Assembly: GCA_013138735.1 (NCBI GenBank)
Contig: WTCE01000100.1
Coordinates: forward strand, 87,808-151,807
From: Crocinitomix sp.
GTDB lineage: Bacteria; Bacteroidota; Bacteroidia; Flavobacteriales_D; Crocinitomicaceae
Direction of reading: 5' to 3'
Length of the DNA stretch: 64,000 bases
The position numbers and the translations under genes were made by a program. The first letter of the stretch is position 1, and each line of letters begins with the position of its first letter. Under the pieces are notes generated by a model. The model made no database searches. It saw only the letters and a list, made by a program, of their open reading frames with translations, and was not told the origin of the DNA. This document shows, one piece after another, positions 1 to 8,637 of the stretch.

Positions 1-1371
1 GAAAAGGAAGTTTTTAAAGGGAACAAGCAAAATCCATGGACAGGGAATTCTTACCTAGATCTTTATTATATCGAAAAAGATCAGAACGGAAACTGGCTAT
101 CACCTGAATTATTAAACGGGGATATTAACGGTCGTTTTCATGAAGGTCCAGCAACTTTCTCTACTGATGGAAGCACTGTATATTTTACGCGCAGTAACTA
201 TTACAAGAAAAAAATGCTAGAAAGTCAAGAAGATGAGAATAATTTAAAAATTTTCAAAGCAACTTTAGTTGAAGACAAATGGACAAATCTTGAAGAACTA
301 CCATTCAATAGTGATGACTATTCCTGTGGACACCCCACTTTATCTCGTGATGGAAATACGATTTATTTTGTTTCTGACAAACCGGGAGGATATGGAAGTA
401 CAGATTTATATAAATCTACTTTGACGGATGGCGTTTGGGGAGAACCAGTTAATCTTGGTGAGGAGTTAAATACACCTGGTAATGAAATGTTCCCGTATAT
501 CCATACGGATGGAACCTTGTACTTTTCTTCAAATGCGCATAATTCAATGGGAGGGTTAGATGTATTTATCACTTACAATTACAATGATAGATGGATGAAG
601 CCCGAAAATTTGAATTATCCATTAAATACAAATAAAGATGATTTTGGCTTTATCTTAAGTATGGATAATGTTACTGGGTTTGTTTCTTCTACACGCACAA
701 ATGAGGATGAATTGTACAAATTCGAAAAGCATAAGCCCACATTTAATTTATACGGCTTTGCACATATGATTGGTACAGAAACACCAGTTGAAGGAGTACG
801 TATTGAAATAACTAGAGCTAGCGATAACAAGGTAATAAGTATGGTTAGTGATGCTGATGGTAAATTCAGTTACAAGCTTGATACAGAAGAAACTTATAAT
901 TTGTATTGCACAAAAATTGGATGTTTTGCTAGAACAGATGAAATTTCAACTGTTGATTTGAAGTATTCACAAGACTTTTATGCGAATTTTGAAGTAGAAG
1001 AAATTATTATTGACAAGCCAATAGTTTTAGAGAATATATACTACGACTTTGATGAATGGAGTATTCGTGAAGATGCCGCAATTGAGTTAAACAAACTAGT
1101 TAGGATCCTTAAAGACAACCCTAGTATTCATATTGAAATGGGATCTCATACTGATGCAAGAGGAACGGATAGTTATAATCTTGTTTTGTCCGATAAAAGA
1201 GCAAAAGCTGCAGTTGAATATCTAATTAGTCAAGGAATCTCAGCTGATCGTTTAACCTGGAAAGGTTATGGTGAAACAGTTCCATTGAACGATTGTATAA
1301 ACGGTGTTGAATGTGAGGATGATGCACATCAGTTAAATCGAAGAACAGAATTCAAAGTAAAAAAGAAATAA
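1..1371 (+). CDS. PorE-like OmpA-family protein (5' end outside window)
   Basis: The frame is open from base 1, and the first visible Met (base 214) is internal, so the N-terminus lies upstream. The 456 visible residues read in order: PD40/WD40-like propeller blades (about 1-235, repeated DG..IYF.S strands), a carboxypeptidase-regulatory-like Ig fold (about 245-330, with TPVEGVRIEI and DADGKFSY), and an OmpA C-terminal domain (about 345-456) with the TDARGTDSYN and LSDKRA motifs that bind peptidoglycan diaminopimelate. This order matches PorE, known to anchor the type IX secretion ring to peptidoglycan; PorE also has N-terminal TPR repeats, which cannot be seen here. Other OmpA/PD40 proteins of gliding bacteria share parts of this layout, so PorE itself is an inference. 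A terminator follows. Confidence 0.85.
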   Translation, partial: EKEVFKGNKQNPWTGNSYLDLYYIEKDQNGNWLSPELLNGDINGRFHEGPATFSTDGSTVYFTRSNYYKKKMLESQEDENNLKIFKATLVEDKWTNLEELPFNSDDYSCGHPTLSRDGNTIYFVSDKPGGYGSTDLYKSTLTDGVWGEPVNLGEELNTPGNEMFPYIHTDGTLYFSSNAHNSMGGLDVFITYNYNDRWMKPENLNYPLNTNKDDFGFILSMDNVTGFVSSTRTNEDELYKFEKHKPTFNLYGFAHMIGTETPVEGVRIEITRASDNKVISMVSDADGKFSYKLDTEETYNLYCTKIGCFARTDEISTVDLKYSQDFYANFEVEEIIIDKPIVLENIYYDFDEWSIREDAAIELNKLVRILKDNPSIHIEMGSHTDARGTDSYNLVLSDKRAKAAVEYLISQGISADRLTWKGYGETVPLNDCINGVECEDDAHQLNRRTEFKVKKK

Positions 1372-1445
1372 GGTGTTAGTAAAGGCTCAGCTTAGAACGA
1401 CCGACGAGCATAGAATCAAATCATCAGTCAAAATCATCCCCCATT

Positions 1446-1490
1446 AAATCAAAAAAAGTCAAGCATTAATATGCTTGACTTTTTTGATTT
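1446..1490. terminator. Bidirectional rho-independent terminator
   Basis: Arms at 1452-1466 and 1471-1485 are perfectly complementary (15 bp, loop TAAT), with A-runs on one side and T-runs on the other, so the hairpin works on both strands. It sits between the convergent ends of the OmpA-family gene and the small minus-strand gene. Confidence 0.9.
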
Positions 1491-1508
1491 AAATTTTTGA
1501 TGTTTTTT

Positions 1509-1763
1509 CTAATTTAATAGATGTAAATCCTGCTTAGCAGGATATAAATCCAATATTTGATCGCTGAATATGGGGTCAATTTTAACGGTTTTCATCTCAC
1601 TGAAGTCATAAATAGTTTCTACATAAAAACCATAAATCTCGTAAAGAGAGACTAGAAACTTCCGCTCACAAATTCTTCTTGTAAGAAATTGCCCATCTTT
1701 TTGCATTAGTTTAATTTTCGATCTGACATTAAACAGGCAAAACTCCTCTATCGTTAGTACCAT
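1509..1763 (-). CDS. Small hypothetical protein overlapping the upstream gene
   Basis: An 84-residue ORF with an ATG start (1763) that lies inside the last 35 bases of the upstream PLP-enzyme gene, in another frame. No family is recognised. The product is mixed in charge and rich in Ile, Phe and Leu (IEEFCLFNVRSK at the start, RICERKFLVSLYEIYGFYVE in the middle), with no signal peptide or membrane segment. The overlap implies translational coupling with the upstream enzyme, and the shared terminator at 1446-1490 ends the transcript just after it. It is judged real from this position, from its filling the gap exactly and from its non-repetitive composition. Homologues were not checked. Confidence 0.6.
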   Translation of the reverse strand: MVLTIEEFCLFNVRSKIKLMQKDGQFLTRRICERKFLVSLYEIYGFYVETIYDFSEMKTVKIDPIFSDQILDLYPAKQDLHLLN

Positions 1764-4182
1764 AATTTATAAGCTTTTTATCTTTTTGAGTTGAAATTGT
1801 ATTAAGTGCTTCCATATTATAATTATCCTTGGCCTGAACATATGCGCAAGAACCTTTTATTTTAGCACCGAATTTTTTCTTCTCAATAATTGCTGAGAAT
1901 CCTAACGGTACAATGCCATTTTTAAGTTCTTTCCCACGTTTTATTACCTGATACATTGCTTGTCTGTAAACATTGTACTCGTAATTTTTATCGTAATCAA
2001 TTCCTACAATTAACCCGTTGTAAAGATTTTCAGTTTTGTATGCAAAAACAACGCCAACAGGTTCGTTCTTATCTGAATTCTTCAACGATAGAACTATGAA
2101 TTCCCAGTTTTCCGAGGTCACCATTTGTTTGAAAAATTTAAATGGAAGTTCGAAAGTGTTGAGGTCGAGGCTGTTTTGTTTTACATTCAAATATAGTTGA
2201 TAATAATTAAAAATTTCTAATTCGGTCGGTGTATTTACAATTGAAATGTTGAAATCGTCTTCAAATCGTCTAATGTTTTCTCTAAAATGTCTTTTAGATC
2301 GAGTTGATAAAGAGTTATAGAATTCTTCTTCTCCAGCCCAATTCCCTTCTTCTACAAACGCCGAATCAGGCATGCCAATTTTGAAAAAGCTGTTATCCAT
2401 CATTAATCCATCCATTTCTCGATCGTCCGAATTTAAATCTCTGATTATAATATTACTGGCATCATACCTGTTTTGCAATTCTTCAAGTTTGTTCATGAGC
2501 ATGATAATTGCTTTTTTCCAATCATCATTTTTCTTATTCAAATATAAATGATCCCCCTCGGTCATAGGTGAACCAACAGTAAGTGTCTTAGAAGTGAGAT
2601 AAAATGGATCTGCTACCCTCCTTCTTTCAACTTCTGTGGAGATATAATTAGGCATTAACATGTCATCTTTTAATATTGCCAGCGTTGTGAATGTGGCTAG
2701 GACTATTTCGCCAGAATTATCCCTGACGACTATGTAATCAAATTCCCAGTTATCTTGTTTTTCCTTATTGCTTTTAAATGAGTTTTCTAATATCTGTAGA
2801 TATTCAGCGTCAAAAGCTCCTCGAGCTCCCAATAAATTGTTCCATTCTGTATGGTTAATTTCTGCGATTGACTTGAATATCGTTAAGTTTAGCGAGTCAA
2901 GCTTCTTTTCTGTAACTGGTTTTGTGAATTTTTGTTCAATTCTGAACGCTTTATAGATTTGTTCTATCGAATAATCAGCTTCTTCAATAACTAGTGGAAA
3001 ATGTTTAGCCATAGATTCAACCATTTGTTCAATTTGTTCAAATGTGTGAAGCCTAGTAATCGTAAATCTAACCCCTGTATTTTTTATTGGCACCGCTGGA
3101 AAGATTCCTAAATTAAGGTAGTGACCGTCTTTCATCATTTTTTCAATGAGATTATAACCAATTTTGGGCAAGCCCACTGCTATAAAGAAGATTGGTGATG
3201 TCTCTTCAGATAGGTTTGGCAATCCATGGCGCTTTAACGCAAGATTGGTATAACGAATATTTTCCTGTAAATCTTCTTGAAGTTCTGTAATTTGATCAGA
3301 TAGATGGATGTTTGCTGAAGCAATTGCGGCTCCAAGCGCACTCGGTTGCATTGGTCCTGATGTGATTAACGATCCACCGCAGTTTCTAACTCGTTGGGCG
3401 ACTTCTTTATTTGGGAATATTAGTGCGCCTCCACCGGTAGCAAATGCTTTAGCAAATGAAGTGGCAACGATCATTCTATCATGAATCTTTCGTCCGTTAA
3501 GAACAAAGCCTCTTCCGTTTTCACCAAAACAGCTCATGGCGTGTGCATCATCAACGTAAAAATTGAATTCTGGATACTTATCGAGTAATCTGTATACTTC
3601 ATCAATCGGCACCGTATCACCGAACATGGAATAAATTCCGTCGGCCATGTACCATATTTTGTCGTATTGCCCTTTTAACTCTAGGATTCTTTTTTCTAAA
3701 AGGTCCATTCTGTTATGTCTCACTAATTCAACATGGATTTTTTTAGCTTTTAATTGATTTGCAGCTGTTTGAACAGAGCTATGCACTTGATGATCTAAAA
3801 TAACTGCGTCATTTTGATTGATTAATACAGGTAGGGCAGCTTGGTGTCCTAAAGTTGTAGTAGCTGTTACAATAGTAGGACTTCCAAATATTTGACTTAA
3901 TTTGTCCTCTAGTTCTACATAGAAAGCGGGAGACATATAAGCTCTAGATGATGAGAATTGAGTTCCATAGGCGTCTATAGCATCTTTTGCGCCATTTCTT
4001 AGTGATTCGTTAAATTCTAAGCCTAAATAACTGCATGACCCAAAATTCACTAGTTTTTGCTGGTTTACGGTAATGATATTATTTTCTAATTTGGAGTCCT
4101 CGGTTGCTAAATGAATAATCCCTCGATCTTTGGCATGGTTGATAATTTGATCGACCGTTTCTATTGTTGATTTTTGACTCAT
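1729..4182 (-). CDS. PLP-dependent alpha-oxoamine synthase (SPT/KBL-like) fused to a BioF2-like GNAT domain
   Basis: An 817-residue two-domain enzyme. Residues about 25-400 are a fold-type I PLP enzyme of the alpha-oxoamine synthase family (serine palmitoyltransferase, KBL, BioF), which condenses an amino acid with an acyl-CoA or acyl-ACP. Visible are the NFGSCSYLGL entry motif, the cofactor-binding DDAH and the Schiff-base lysine in TSFAKAFATGG (K245 from this start). Residues about 440-800 resemble the acetyltransferase domain called BioF2-like/GNAT (STRSKRHFRENIRRFEDDF, then GVVFAYKTENLYNGLIVGID). The ATG at 4182 is preferred over the TTG at 4248. A sphingolipid- or sulfonolipid-type base is a plausible product, but the amino-acid substrate cannot be read from the sequence. 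A small gene overlaps its 3' end. Confidence 0.85.
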   Translation of the reverse strand: MSQKSTIETVDQIINHAKDRGIIHLATEDSKLENNIITVNQQKLVNFGSCSYLGLEFNESLRNGAKDAIDAYGTQFSSSRAYMSPAFYVELEDKLSQIFGSPTIVTATTTLGHQAALPVLINQNDAVILDHQVHSSVQTAANQLKAKKIHVELVRHNRMDLLEKRILELKGQYDKIWYMADGIYSMFGDTVPIDEVYRLLDKYPEFNFYVDDAHAMSCFGENGRGFVLNGRKIHDRMIVATSFAKAFATGGGALIFPNKEVAQRVRNCGGSLITSGPMQPSALGAAIASANIHLSDQITELQEDLQENIRYTNLALKRHGLPNLSEETSPIFFIAVGLPKIGYNLIEKMMKDGHYLNLGIFPAVPIKNTGVRFTITRLHTFEQIEQMVESMAKHFPLVIEEADYSIEQIYKAFRIEQKFTKPVTEKKLDSLNLTIFKSIAEINHTEWNNLLGARGAFDAEYLQILENSFKSNKEKQDNWEFDYIVVRDNSGEIVLATFTTLAILKDDMLMPNYISTEVERRRVADPFYLTSKTLTVGSPMTEGDHLYLNKKNDDWKKAIIMLMNKLEELQNRYDASNIIIRDLNSDDREMDGLMMDNSFFKIGMPDSAFVEEGNWAGEEEFYNSLSTRSKRHFRENIRRFEDDFNISIVNTPTELEIFNYYQLYLNVKQNSLDLNTFELPFKFFKQMVTSENWEFIVLSLKNSDKNEPVGVVFAYKTENLYNGLIVGIDYDKNYEYNVYRQAMYQVIKRGKELKNGIVPLGFSAIIEKKKFGAKIKGSCAYVQAKDNYNMEALNTISTQKDKKLINYGTNDRGVLPV

Positions 4183-4251
4183 TTGATAATTGGTTTTAGT
4201 TAGTTTGTAATTCTCTGTAAAATTCTTTGTAATTGCATATATATACAACCG

Positions 4252-4313
4252 ATTAAAGACTTACTATTATTGATGATGCGTAAAAACACCTAGTATTAAA
4301 GACTTAGGTGTTT
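4252..4313. promoter_or_regulatory. Direct repeat plus inverted repeat in a divergent intergenic region
   Basis: The 12-mer ATTAAAGACTTA occurs at 4252-4263 and again at 4295-4306. The second copy lies inside a 9-bp inverted repeat, AAACACCTA (4284-4292) and TAGGTGTTT (4305-4313). The region separates two divergent genes, so operator sites are possible; no strong T-run marks it as a terminator. Confidence 0.45.
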
Positions 4314-4404
4314 AGTCTGAATTTGTATACGGTTTTTCTAAAAAAAGGATATTCAAGAAAACGTTTTCACTCTTTTTTTTTGTAATTTAGTTCAAAATTA
4401 GTTC

Positions 4405-4788
4405 ATGGAGGATTTTTCTTTTGAGTCGGAGTTTTATAATTTTAAGTACGAAAAGGGGATCTTTTTCGGTACTTACATTAGTGGTCCGATCACTCTAGAA
4501 GTCGCTAAAAGTCTTGTTTCTGATCGATTAAGGCTAACTAATTCAAAGTCTGTTTTGATGCTCGTGACAGTGAAAGATCTTAAAGGTATGGATAGAGAAG
4601 CTCGAAGTTATCTGTCTTCAGAGGAGGGGATTAAGGGAGTTAAGGCTGGCGCTATTGTCGTCAAATCTCCTTTCACTACTCACATGGCCAACTTTTTCAT
4701 GAAAATATCATTCAATAAGTCAAAAATGCCTGCTAAAGTCTTTTCACATGAGGAAGAAGCGATTATCTGGCTAAGAAAATTTGAATAA
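4405..4788 (+). CDS. STAS/SpoIIAA-like domain protein (127 aa)
   Basis: A small soluble protein with no signal peptide. Strand-helix order and sequence (GIFFGTYISGPITLEVAKSL, then SVLMLVTVKDLKGMDREAR, FTTHMANFFMKIS and a closing EEEAIIWLRKFE) match a family common in Bacteroidota and usually described as STAS/SEC14-like. The biochemical role of that family is not established. It stands alone, upstream of and co-oriented with the two-component pair after a 299-bp gap, so a signalling link is only suggested. The ATG at 4405 is the first start after the divergent promoter region. Confidence 0.75.
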   Translation: MEDFSFESEFYNFKYEKGIFFGTYISGPITLEVAKSLVSDRLRLTNSKSVLMLVTVKDLKGMDREARSYLSSEEGIKGVKAGAIVVKSPFTTHMANFFMKISFNKSKMPAKVFSHEEEAIIWLRKFE

Positions 4789-4891
4789 TCTATTGTAAAT
4801 TCGTCTAAAGACAGGTACATTGCGATTCTGAAAAATCACTGAAAATTTAACTTTAAAATTTTTTCTCAGCTAGACCCATTAAAATATTCTT

Positions 4892-4919
4892 TTGAGGGAA
4901 ATAAAATTGCGTATCTTTA
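4892..4919 (+). promoter_or_regulatory. Candidate Bacteroidota promoter for the PAS kinase operon
   Basis: TTG at 4892-4894 lies 17 bases before TATCTTTA (4912-4919), one base off the phylum's -7 consensus TAnnTTTG. This would leave a leader of about 160 bases before the kinase ATG at 5088. The rest of the 4789-5087 gap shows nothing clear. Confidence 0.4.
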
Positions 4920-5087
4920 TGGGTGAAGCTTTTTTCTTTCAGATAGAATTAAATTTGTTCTTTAAGGAAATTTTGTACTTCCACTACAATGGATAATTAA
5001 AAACGGGAATAATTCCCCCAAACAACGCGCTAAAACGAGATTATTTTGTTTCTTTGTGAAACCCTACTCGTTAAAAGAAGATTTTCT

Positions 5088-6260
5088 ATGGAGAAATCGC
5101 AAATTGACGAAATAAGTGACCTTTTACTATCCTACTCTGCAGGAGACTACCACGTTAAGGGCGAAATTTCTGGAAATTTTGATGACATAGATATGATAAT
5201 TTCAGGCATTAATATGCTTGGAGAAGAGTTGCGTTCAACAAACGTGTCTAAAGAATACTTTAGTAGTATCTTTAATGCGGTTACCGATTTGGTAATGATT
5301 GCTGACGAAAATGGTTATTTGATTGATATTAATCAATCTGTATTGAGCTTATTAGGTTATAATGAGGAGGAGTTGTTGAAGAATTCATTTTTGAATTTAC
5401 TAGCTGACCCCAAATCTTCACTTTTTAAGAAAGTAAAAAGAAACCTTAAAGGGAAGAATAAGAATTTCGTTGTTGAGTCAGAGTTGATAACGAAAAGTAA
5501 AAAAGTTGTTTTTGGATTGTTCACGTGCTCAAAGATATTTGACCGCAACGGAGAATTTAAAGGCTACTTGATAAGTGTTAAAGACATAACAGCACAAAAA
5601 GAGAATGAAAAGTTGATTTTGAAAACGATCATATCAACGCAAGGAGCTGAGCAAAGGAGGGTGGCGGATGATTTGCATGATTCGCTTGGACAGGAATTGT
5701 CTATGGCGCAGTTGATGCTCTCGAACTTTAGTAGATTTGAAGTAGCGGATAAAGAGTATTACAACTTATTGGAACTATGTAATGAGATTTTAGAAAATTC
5801 AATTACGCATTTGCGCGAAATTTGCTTTGATTTAATGCCAAATGTATTGGTCAAAGGAGGTTTAGAACAAGCGGTTGAAACACTAGTTGGTAAATTAGAA
5901 AGCGCAGATAAAATTGAAATAGATTTTGTTAGTACAGAAAATTTCCCTAGATTATTTTCTGAATTGGAGATTGTTATATATAGAATCATACAAGAATTTA
6001 TAAATAACATGATTAAACATTCAACAGCTAATAAGTTGAATATTCACCTTATTGAGCATGATGATAAGGTGGAAATAACATTGTCTGAAAACGGCCAAGG
6101 TTTTGATTTGGTCAAATTAGAAAATGTTGGAGACAATAGAGGAATAAGTAATGTAAGAACAAAAGTATTAGCTTATAACGGCGAATATAAATTAAAAAGT
6201 GAACCCGGAAAAGGAACAGAACTCTGGGTAGAATTTCCCAAAAAAGAAAAAGATGAATAA
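5088..6260 (+). CDS. PAS-domain histidine kinase, NarL/HisKA_3 type, cytoplasmic
   Basis: A sensor kinase of 390 residues with no membrane segment. A PAS domain spans about 57-169 (NAVTDLVMIADENGYLIDIN at its start, GYLISVKDITAQKE at its end). The HisKA_3 dimerisation segment follows, with the phosphoacceptor H197 in DLHDSLGQ. The ATPase domain shows the N-box (FINNMIKH) and glycine motifs (ENGQGFD, NRGISNV). The ATG at 5088 is chosen over a TTG at 5046. The stop overlaps the start of the response-regulator gene by 8 bases, so the two are co-translated and almost certainly cognate partners. The signal is unknown; a cytoplasmic redox, ligand or energy cue is typical for PAS. Confidence 0.92.
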   Translation: MEKSQIDEISDLLLSYSAGDYHVKGEISGNFDDIDMIISGINMLGEELRSTNVSKEYFSSIFNAVTDLVMIADENGYLIDINQSVLSLLGYNEEELLKNSFLNLLADPKSSLFKKVKRNLKGKNKNFVVESELITKSKKVVFGLFTCSKIFDRNGEFKGYLISVKDITAQKENEKLILKTIISTQGAEQRRVADDLHDSLGQELSMAQLMLSNFSRFEVADKEYYNLLELCNEILENSITHLREICFDLMPNVLVKGGLEQAVETLVGKLESADKIEIDFVSTENFPRLFSELEIVIYRIIQEFINNMIKHSTANKLNIHLIEHDDKVEITLSENGQGFDLVKLENVGDNRGISNVRTKVLAYNGEYKLKSEPGKGTELWVEFPKKEKDE

Positions 6261-6924
6261 AATTAAAATTTTAATTGCAGACGATCATAAACTGGTTCGA
6301 ACTGGAATTAGGTATACCTTGAATGGGGGTGAAAATGCAAATTTCATTGACCGTATTGATGAGGTGATGAATGGTAAAGAGGCGGTCGAAAGAGCTAAAA
6401 TTTTCACTTATGACATCATTTTGATGGATATTAATATGCCAGAAATGGATGGAATTAAGGCTACAGCTCAAATAATGAGAGAAAATTCGGATGCTAAAAT
6501 TATTGCACTTTCAATGCATAGTGATGACTATGAGATTCGAAGTATGATTAAAGCTGGAGCAAAAGGTTATTTGCTTAAAAATACTGGTTCCGAAGTTCTA
6601 GCTGAAGCGATCAAAACGGTTTTGGATGGTGGGAAATATTATAGCAACGAAGTTGCCCTAAAATTAATGGAACCATATGCAGGAGATTTGTCAACTGAAA
6701 AAAGAAGTTCGAGTAGAATTGACAAAAGAAAAATTTCATTGACCCGAAGAGAATTGGAAGTTTTAAGGATGATTGCTAATGAGTTGACGAACGAAGAGAT
6801 TGCGAAAAAGTTTGAATTAAGTAAGCGAACAATTGATTCACACAGACAAAATATTTTAAGCAAACTCCAAGTTAAGAACACTGCTGGATTAATCAAATAT
6901 GCTATCCGCCTAGGACTAGTATAA
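6253..6924 (+). CDS. NarL/LuxR-family response regulator
   Basis: A 223-residue regulator. The receiver domain (1-125) has the acidic pocket (ADD at 9-11), phosphoacceptor D59 in LMDINMPEMDG, and a conserved Lys in YLLKNTG. The GerE/LuxR helix-turn-helix lies at about 158-220 (LTRRELEVLRMIANELTNEE, then SKRTIDSHRQNILSKL). It is expected to bind DNA when phosphorylated by the kinase just upstream, whose reading frame it overlaps. Targets are not evident; the downstream gene is a separate unit after 212 bp. Confidence 0.95.
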   Translation: MNKIKILIADDHKLVRTGIRYTLNGGENANFIDRIDEVMNGKEAVERAKIFTYDIILMDINMPEMDGIKATAQIMRENSDAKIIALSMHSDDYEIRSMIKAGAKGYLLKNTGSEVLAEAIKTVLDGGKYYSNEVALKLMEPYAGDLSTEKRSSSRIDKRKISLTRRELEVLRMIANELTNEEIAKKFELSKRTIDSHRQNILSKLQVKNTAGLIKYAIRLGLV

Positions 6925-7136
6925 ATGTTTTAACCAATAACTCTCAGTTATAACTTTGACCTAACGCAACCCCAAACAGTTAAACTTATAGGTCTTAACA
7001 CTGGGTTTTAACCCGAATTTCACCGTTTTTATACTGTTTTTTATAAGATTTATTAAGTCTACTTTGTCAAACCATTTCTTAATGTGTGATAAGGACTAGT
7101 GCGAGGTGAAATGGATTTACACCGTAACCACGAATT

Positions 7137-7577
7137 TTGAAAAAAGCAATAGTCATTATCCAAACCGAAAATGGAGAACATAAATCTTCCATTATTCGAA
7201 CTATTAGCCAAATTCTTATTGGTCTAAATGAAAAGACAATCATAAATGTTGGAGAACTCGGCTTAAGCGAAAATATTGCTTCAATTGTCGAGATAGATCA
7301 TCTAAAAATTGGAATAGCAAGTCAGAATAATAACGCAGACGATTCCTTAAATATGCTGACACTTTTGAGCAATAAGAAATGTGATGTCATTCTTGGCGTA
7401 ATTAAAAAGGCTCCTAAGAATTTTCAAGAAATTGAAGATTTCGGTAAAAATAATGATTTTCATGTCATTTCTCTTAAAAGCAATTGGTCAGAAAAATTAG
7501 AGGTAAATTATTTAACGGAAGAACAAGTAGCATTGATCCTGAAAGAAATAGAGCGCGTTAAAAATTGCGAAGATTAG
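7137..7577 (+). CDS. Hypothetical protein with a P-loop-like N-terminus
   Basis: A 146-residue protein using a TTG start (KKAIVIIQ follows directly, and no ATG is nearby). Family not recognised. The N-terminus reads beta strand, then TENGEHKSS, then helix, which recalls a Walker A loop (GxxxxGKS/T) with the key Gly replaced by His. Later strands DVILGVIKK and FHVISLK fit an alpha/beta nucleotide-binding fold such as MobB- or DUF-type NTPases, but no Walker B is clear. Its stop overlaps the stop of convergent moaA by 4 bases (7574-7577). A link with molybdopterin synthesis is possible but unsupported. Confidence 0.7.
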   Translation: MKKAIVIIQTENGEHKSSIIRTISQILIGLNEKTIINVGELGLSENIASIVEIDHLKIGIASQNNNADDSLNMLTLLSNKKCDVILGVIKKAPKNFQEIEDFGKNNDFHVISLKSNWSEKLEVNYLTEEQVALILKEIERVKNCED

Positions 7578-8569
7578 CCACCTATTGTTGTCATTGATCT
7601 GTTTTGACTAAATATTTCCTTTCCTGCTTCACTTTCAAAAGAATCTATCCCAGCTCTTTTCTCTTGCTTTTTTAGAATATTTTGTCGAATCAAAGGTGCT
7701 ATTTCTTCGCCTTTACGCAGTGCTGATAGCAAATCTGTTTCTGTGGCTGAAAATAAACAGTTTTTTATTCGTCCATCAGCAGTTAAGCGAATCCTGTTGC
7801 AGGTATCACAAAAAGGATTAGTAATTGTGCTAATGATTCCAAAGTCGCCTTGATACCCTTTGATTCTAAAGTTTTTAGAAGTGCTATTTGGCTTGGCAGT
7901 TTCTGTTACTAGGTTTTCTTCACCAAAATGTTGGTTTACCTGAGCCATAATTGATTGATAAGAAACTGTAGTTGACCAATCCCATTCATTCCCGTTAAAA
8001 GGCATGAATTCAATAAAGCGAATGTTTATCTTTTGGTTTTTTGAGAGTTGAATGAAATCTATGATTTCAGCATCATTTACCCCCTTCATTAAAACCACGT
8101 TTAACTTTACATCAAATCCTTCTTTCACCGCCAAGTTTATATTGGCCATTATTTTCTTAAAATCTTTCCGTCTTGAAATGGCATTAAAGCGCGCTTCATT
8201 TAATGAGTCTAAACTGATATTCAATTTTTGAACGTTTGCAGCTTTTAAGTCTGTGATAAATCGATCCAATAGAACGGCATTAGTCGTCAATGTTAATTCG
8301 ACTGGAAGCGCGGATAATTCCTGTATAATTGAACTGAAATTCTTTTTTATTAATGGCTCCCCGCCGGTTAATCGAATTTTTTTTATACCCATGGAAACAA
8401 ACAGCTTTGTTATATGAAGCAGTTCTTCTTGCGTCATAAACTCAGACTTATCACGCAGTTGGACACCTTCTTCAGGCATGCAATAAGTACAGCGCAAATT
8501 ACACCGCTCAAGCAGTGAAATTCGCAAGTAGTCATGCGTTCGTCCAAATGTATCCTTGAGTTCTTCCAA
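7574..8569 (-). CDS. moaA: GTP 3',8-cyclase MoaA (molybdenum cofactor biosynthesis)
   Basis: A radical-SAM enzyme that converts GTP to 3',8-cyclo-7,8-dihydro-GTP, the first step of molybdopterin synthesis. The N-terminal cluster motif CNLRCTYC binds the SAM-cleaving 4Fe-4S cluster, GGEPL is the SAM-binding GGE motif, and the C-terminal Cys set (CDTC and NC in DGRIKNC) binds the substrate-side cluster. The protein ends in Gly-Gly, as MoaA proteins do and as the activity requires. 331 residues is the usual length. The start is TTG, with no nearby ATG. No other moa or moe gene is visible, so the rest of the pathway must be elsewhere. Confidence 0.97.
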   Translation of the reverse strand: MEELKDTFGRTHDYLRISLLERCNLRCTYCMPEEGVQLRDKSEFMTQEELLHITKLFVSMGIKKIRLTGGEPLIKKNFSSIIQELSALPVELTLTTNAVLLDRFITDLKAANVQKLNISLDSLNEARFNAISRRKDFKKIMANINLAVKEGFDVKLNVVLMKGVNDAEIIDFIQLSKNQKINIRFIEFMPFNGNEWDWSTTVSYQSIMAQVNQHFGEENLVTETAKPNSTSKNFRIKGYQGDFGIISTITNPFCDTCNRIRLTADGRIKNCLFSATETDLLSALRKGEEIAPLIRQNILKKQEKRAGIDSFESEAGKEIFSQNRSMTTIGG

Positions 8570-8586
8570 AGGTTTTAGGTTATAAA

Positions 8587-8619
8587 AAAAGCCTTCTCAG
8601 TAGAACTAAGAGGGCTTTT
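8587..8619 (-). terminator. Rho-independent terminator of the lipoprotein/T9SS-cargo transcript
   Basis: Arms 8587-8597 and 8609-8619 form an 11-bp stem with one wobble pair. Read on the minus strand it ends in a run of T. It lies just downstream of the 8638-9042 gene. Confidence 0.85.
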
Positions 8620-8637
8620 CATTTTTTTAAACTTTTA

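Noticed and set aside
4182..4248. TTG start extending the PLP-GNAT protein by 22 residues
   Set aside because: An ATG at 4182 precedes the conserved region; the extension is not family-like. The same reasoning moved the starts of porU, rplB, rplD, rplO, the two PAS/hybrid kinases, the porin and the DISM gene.
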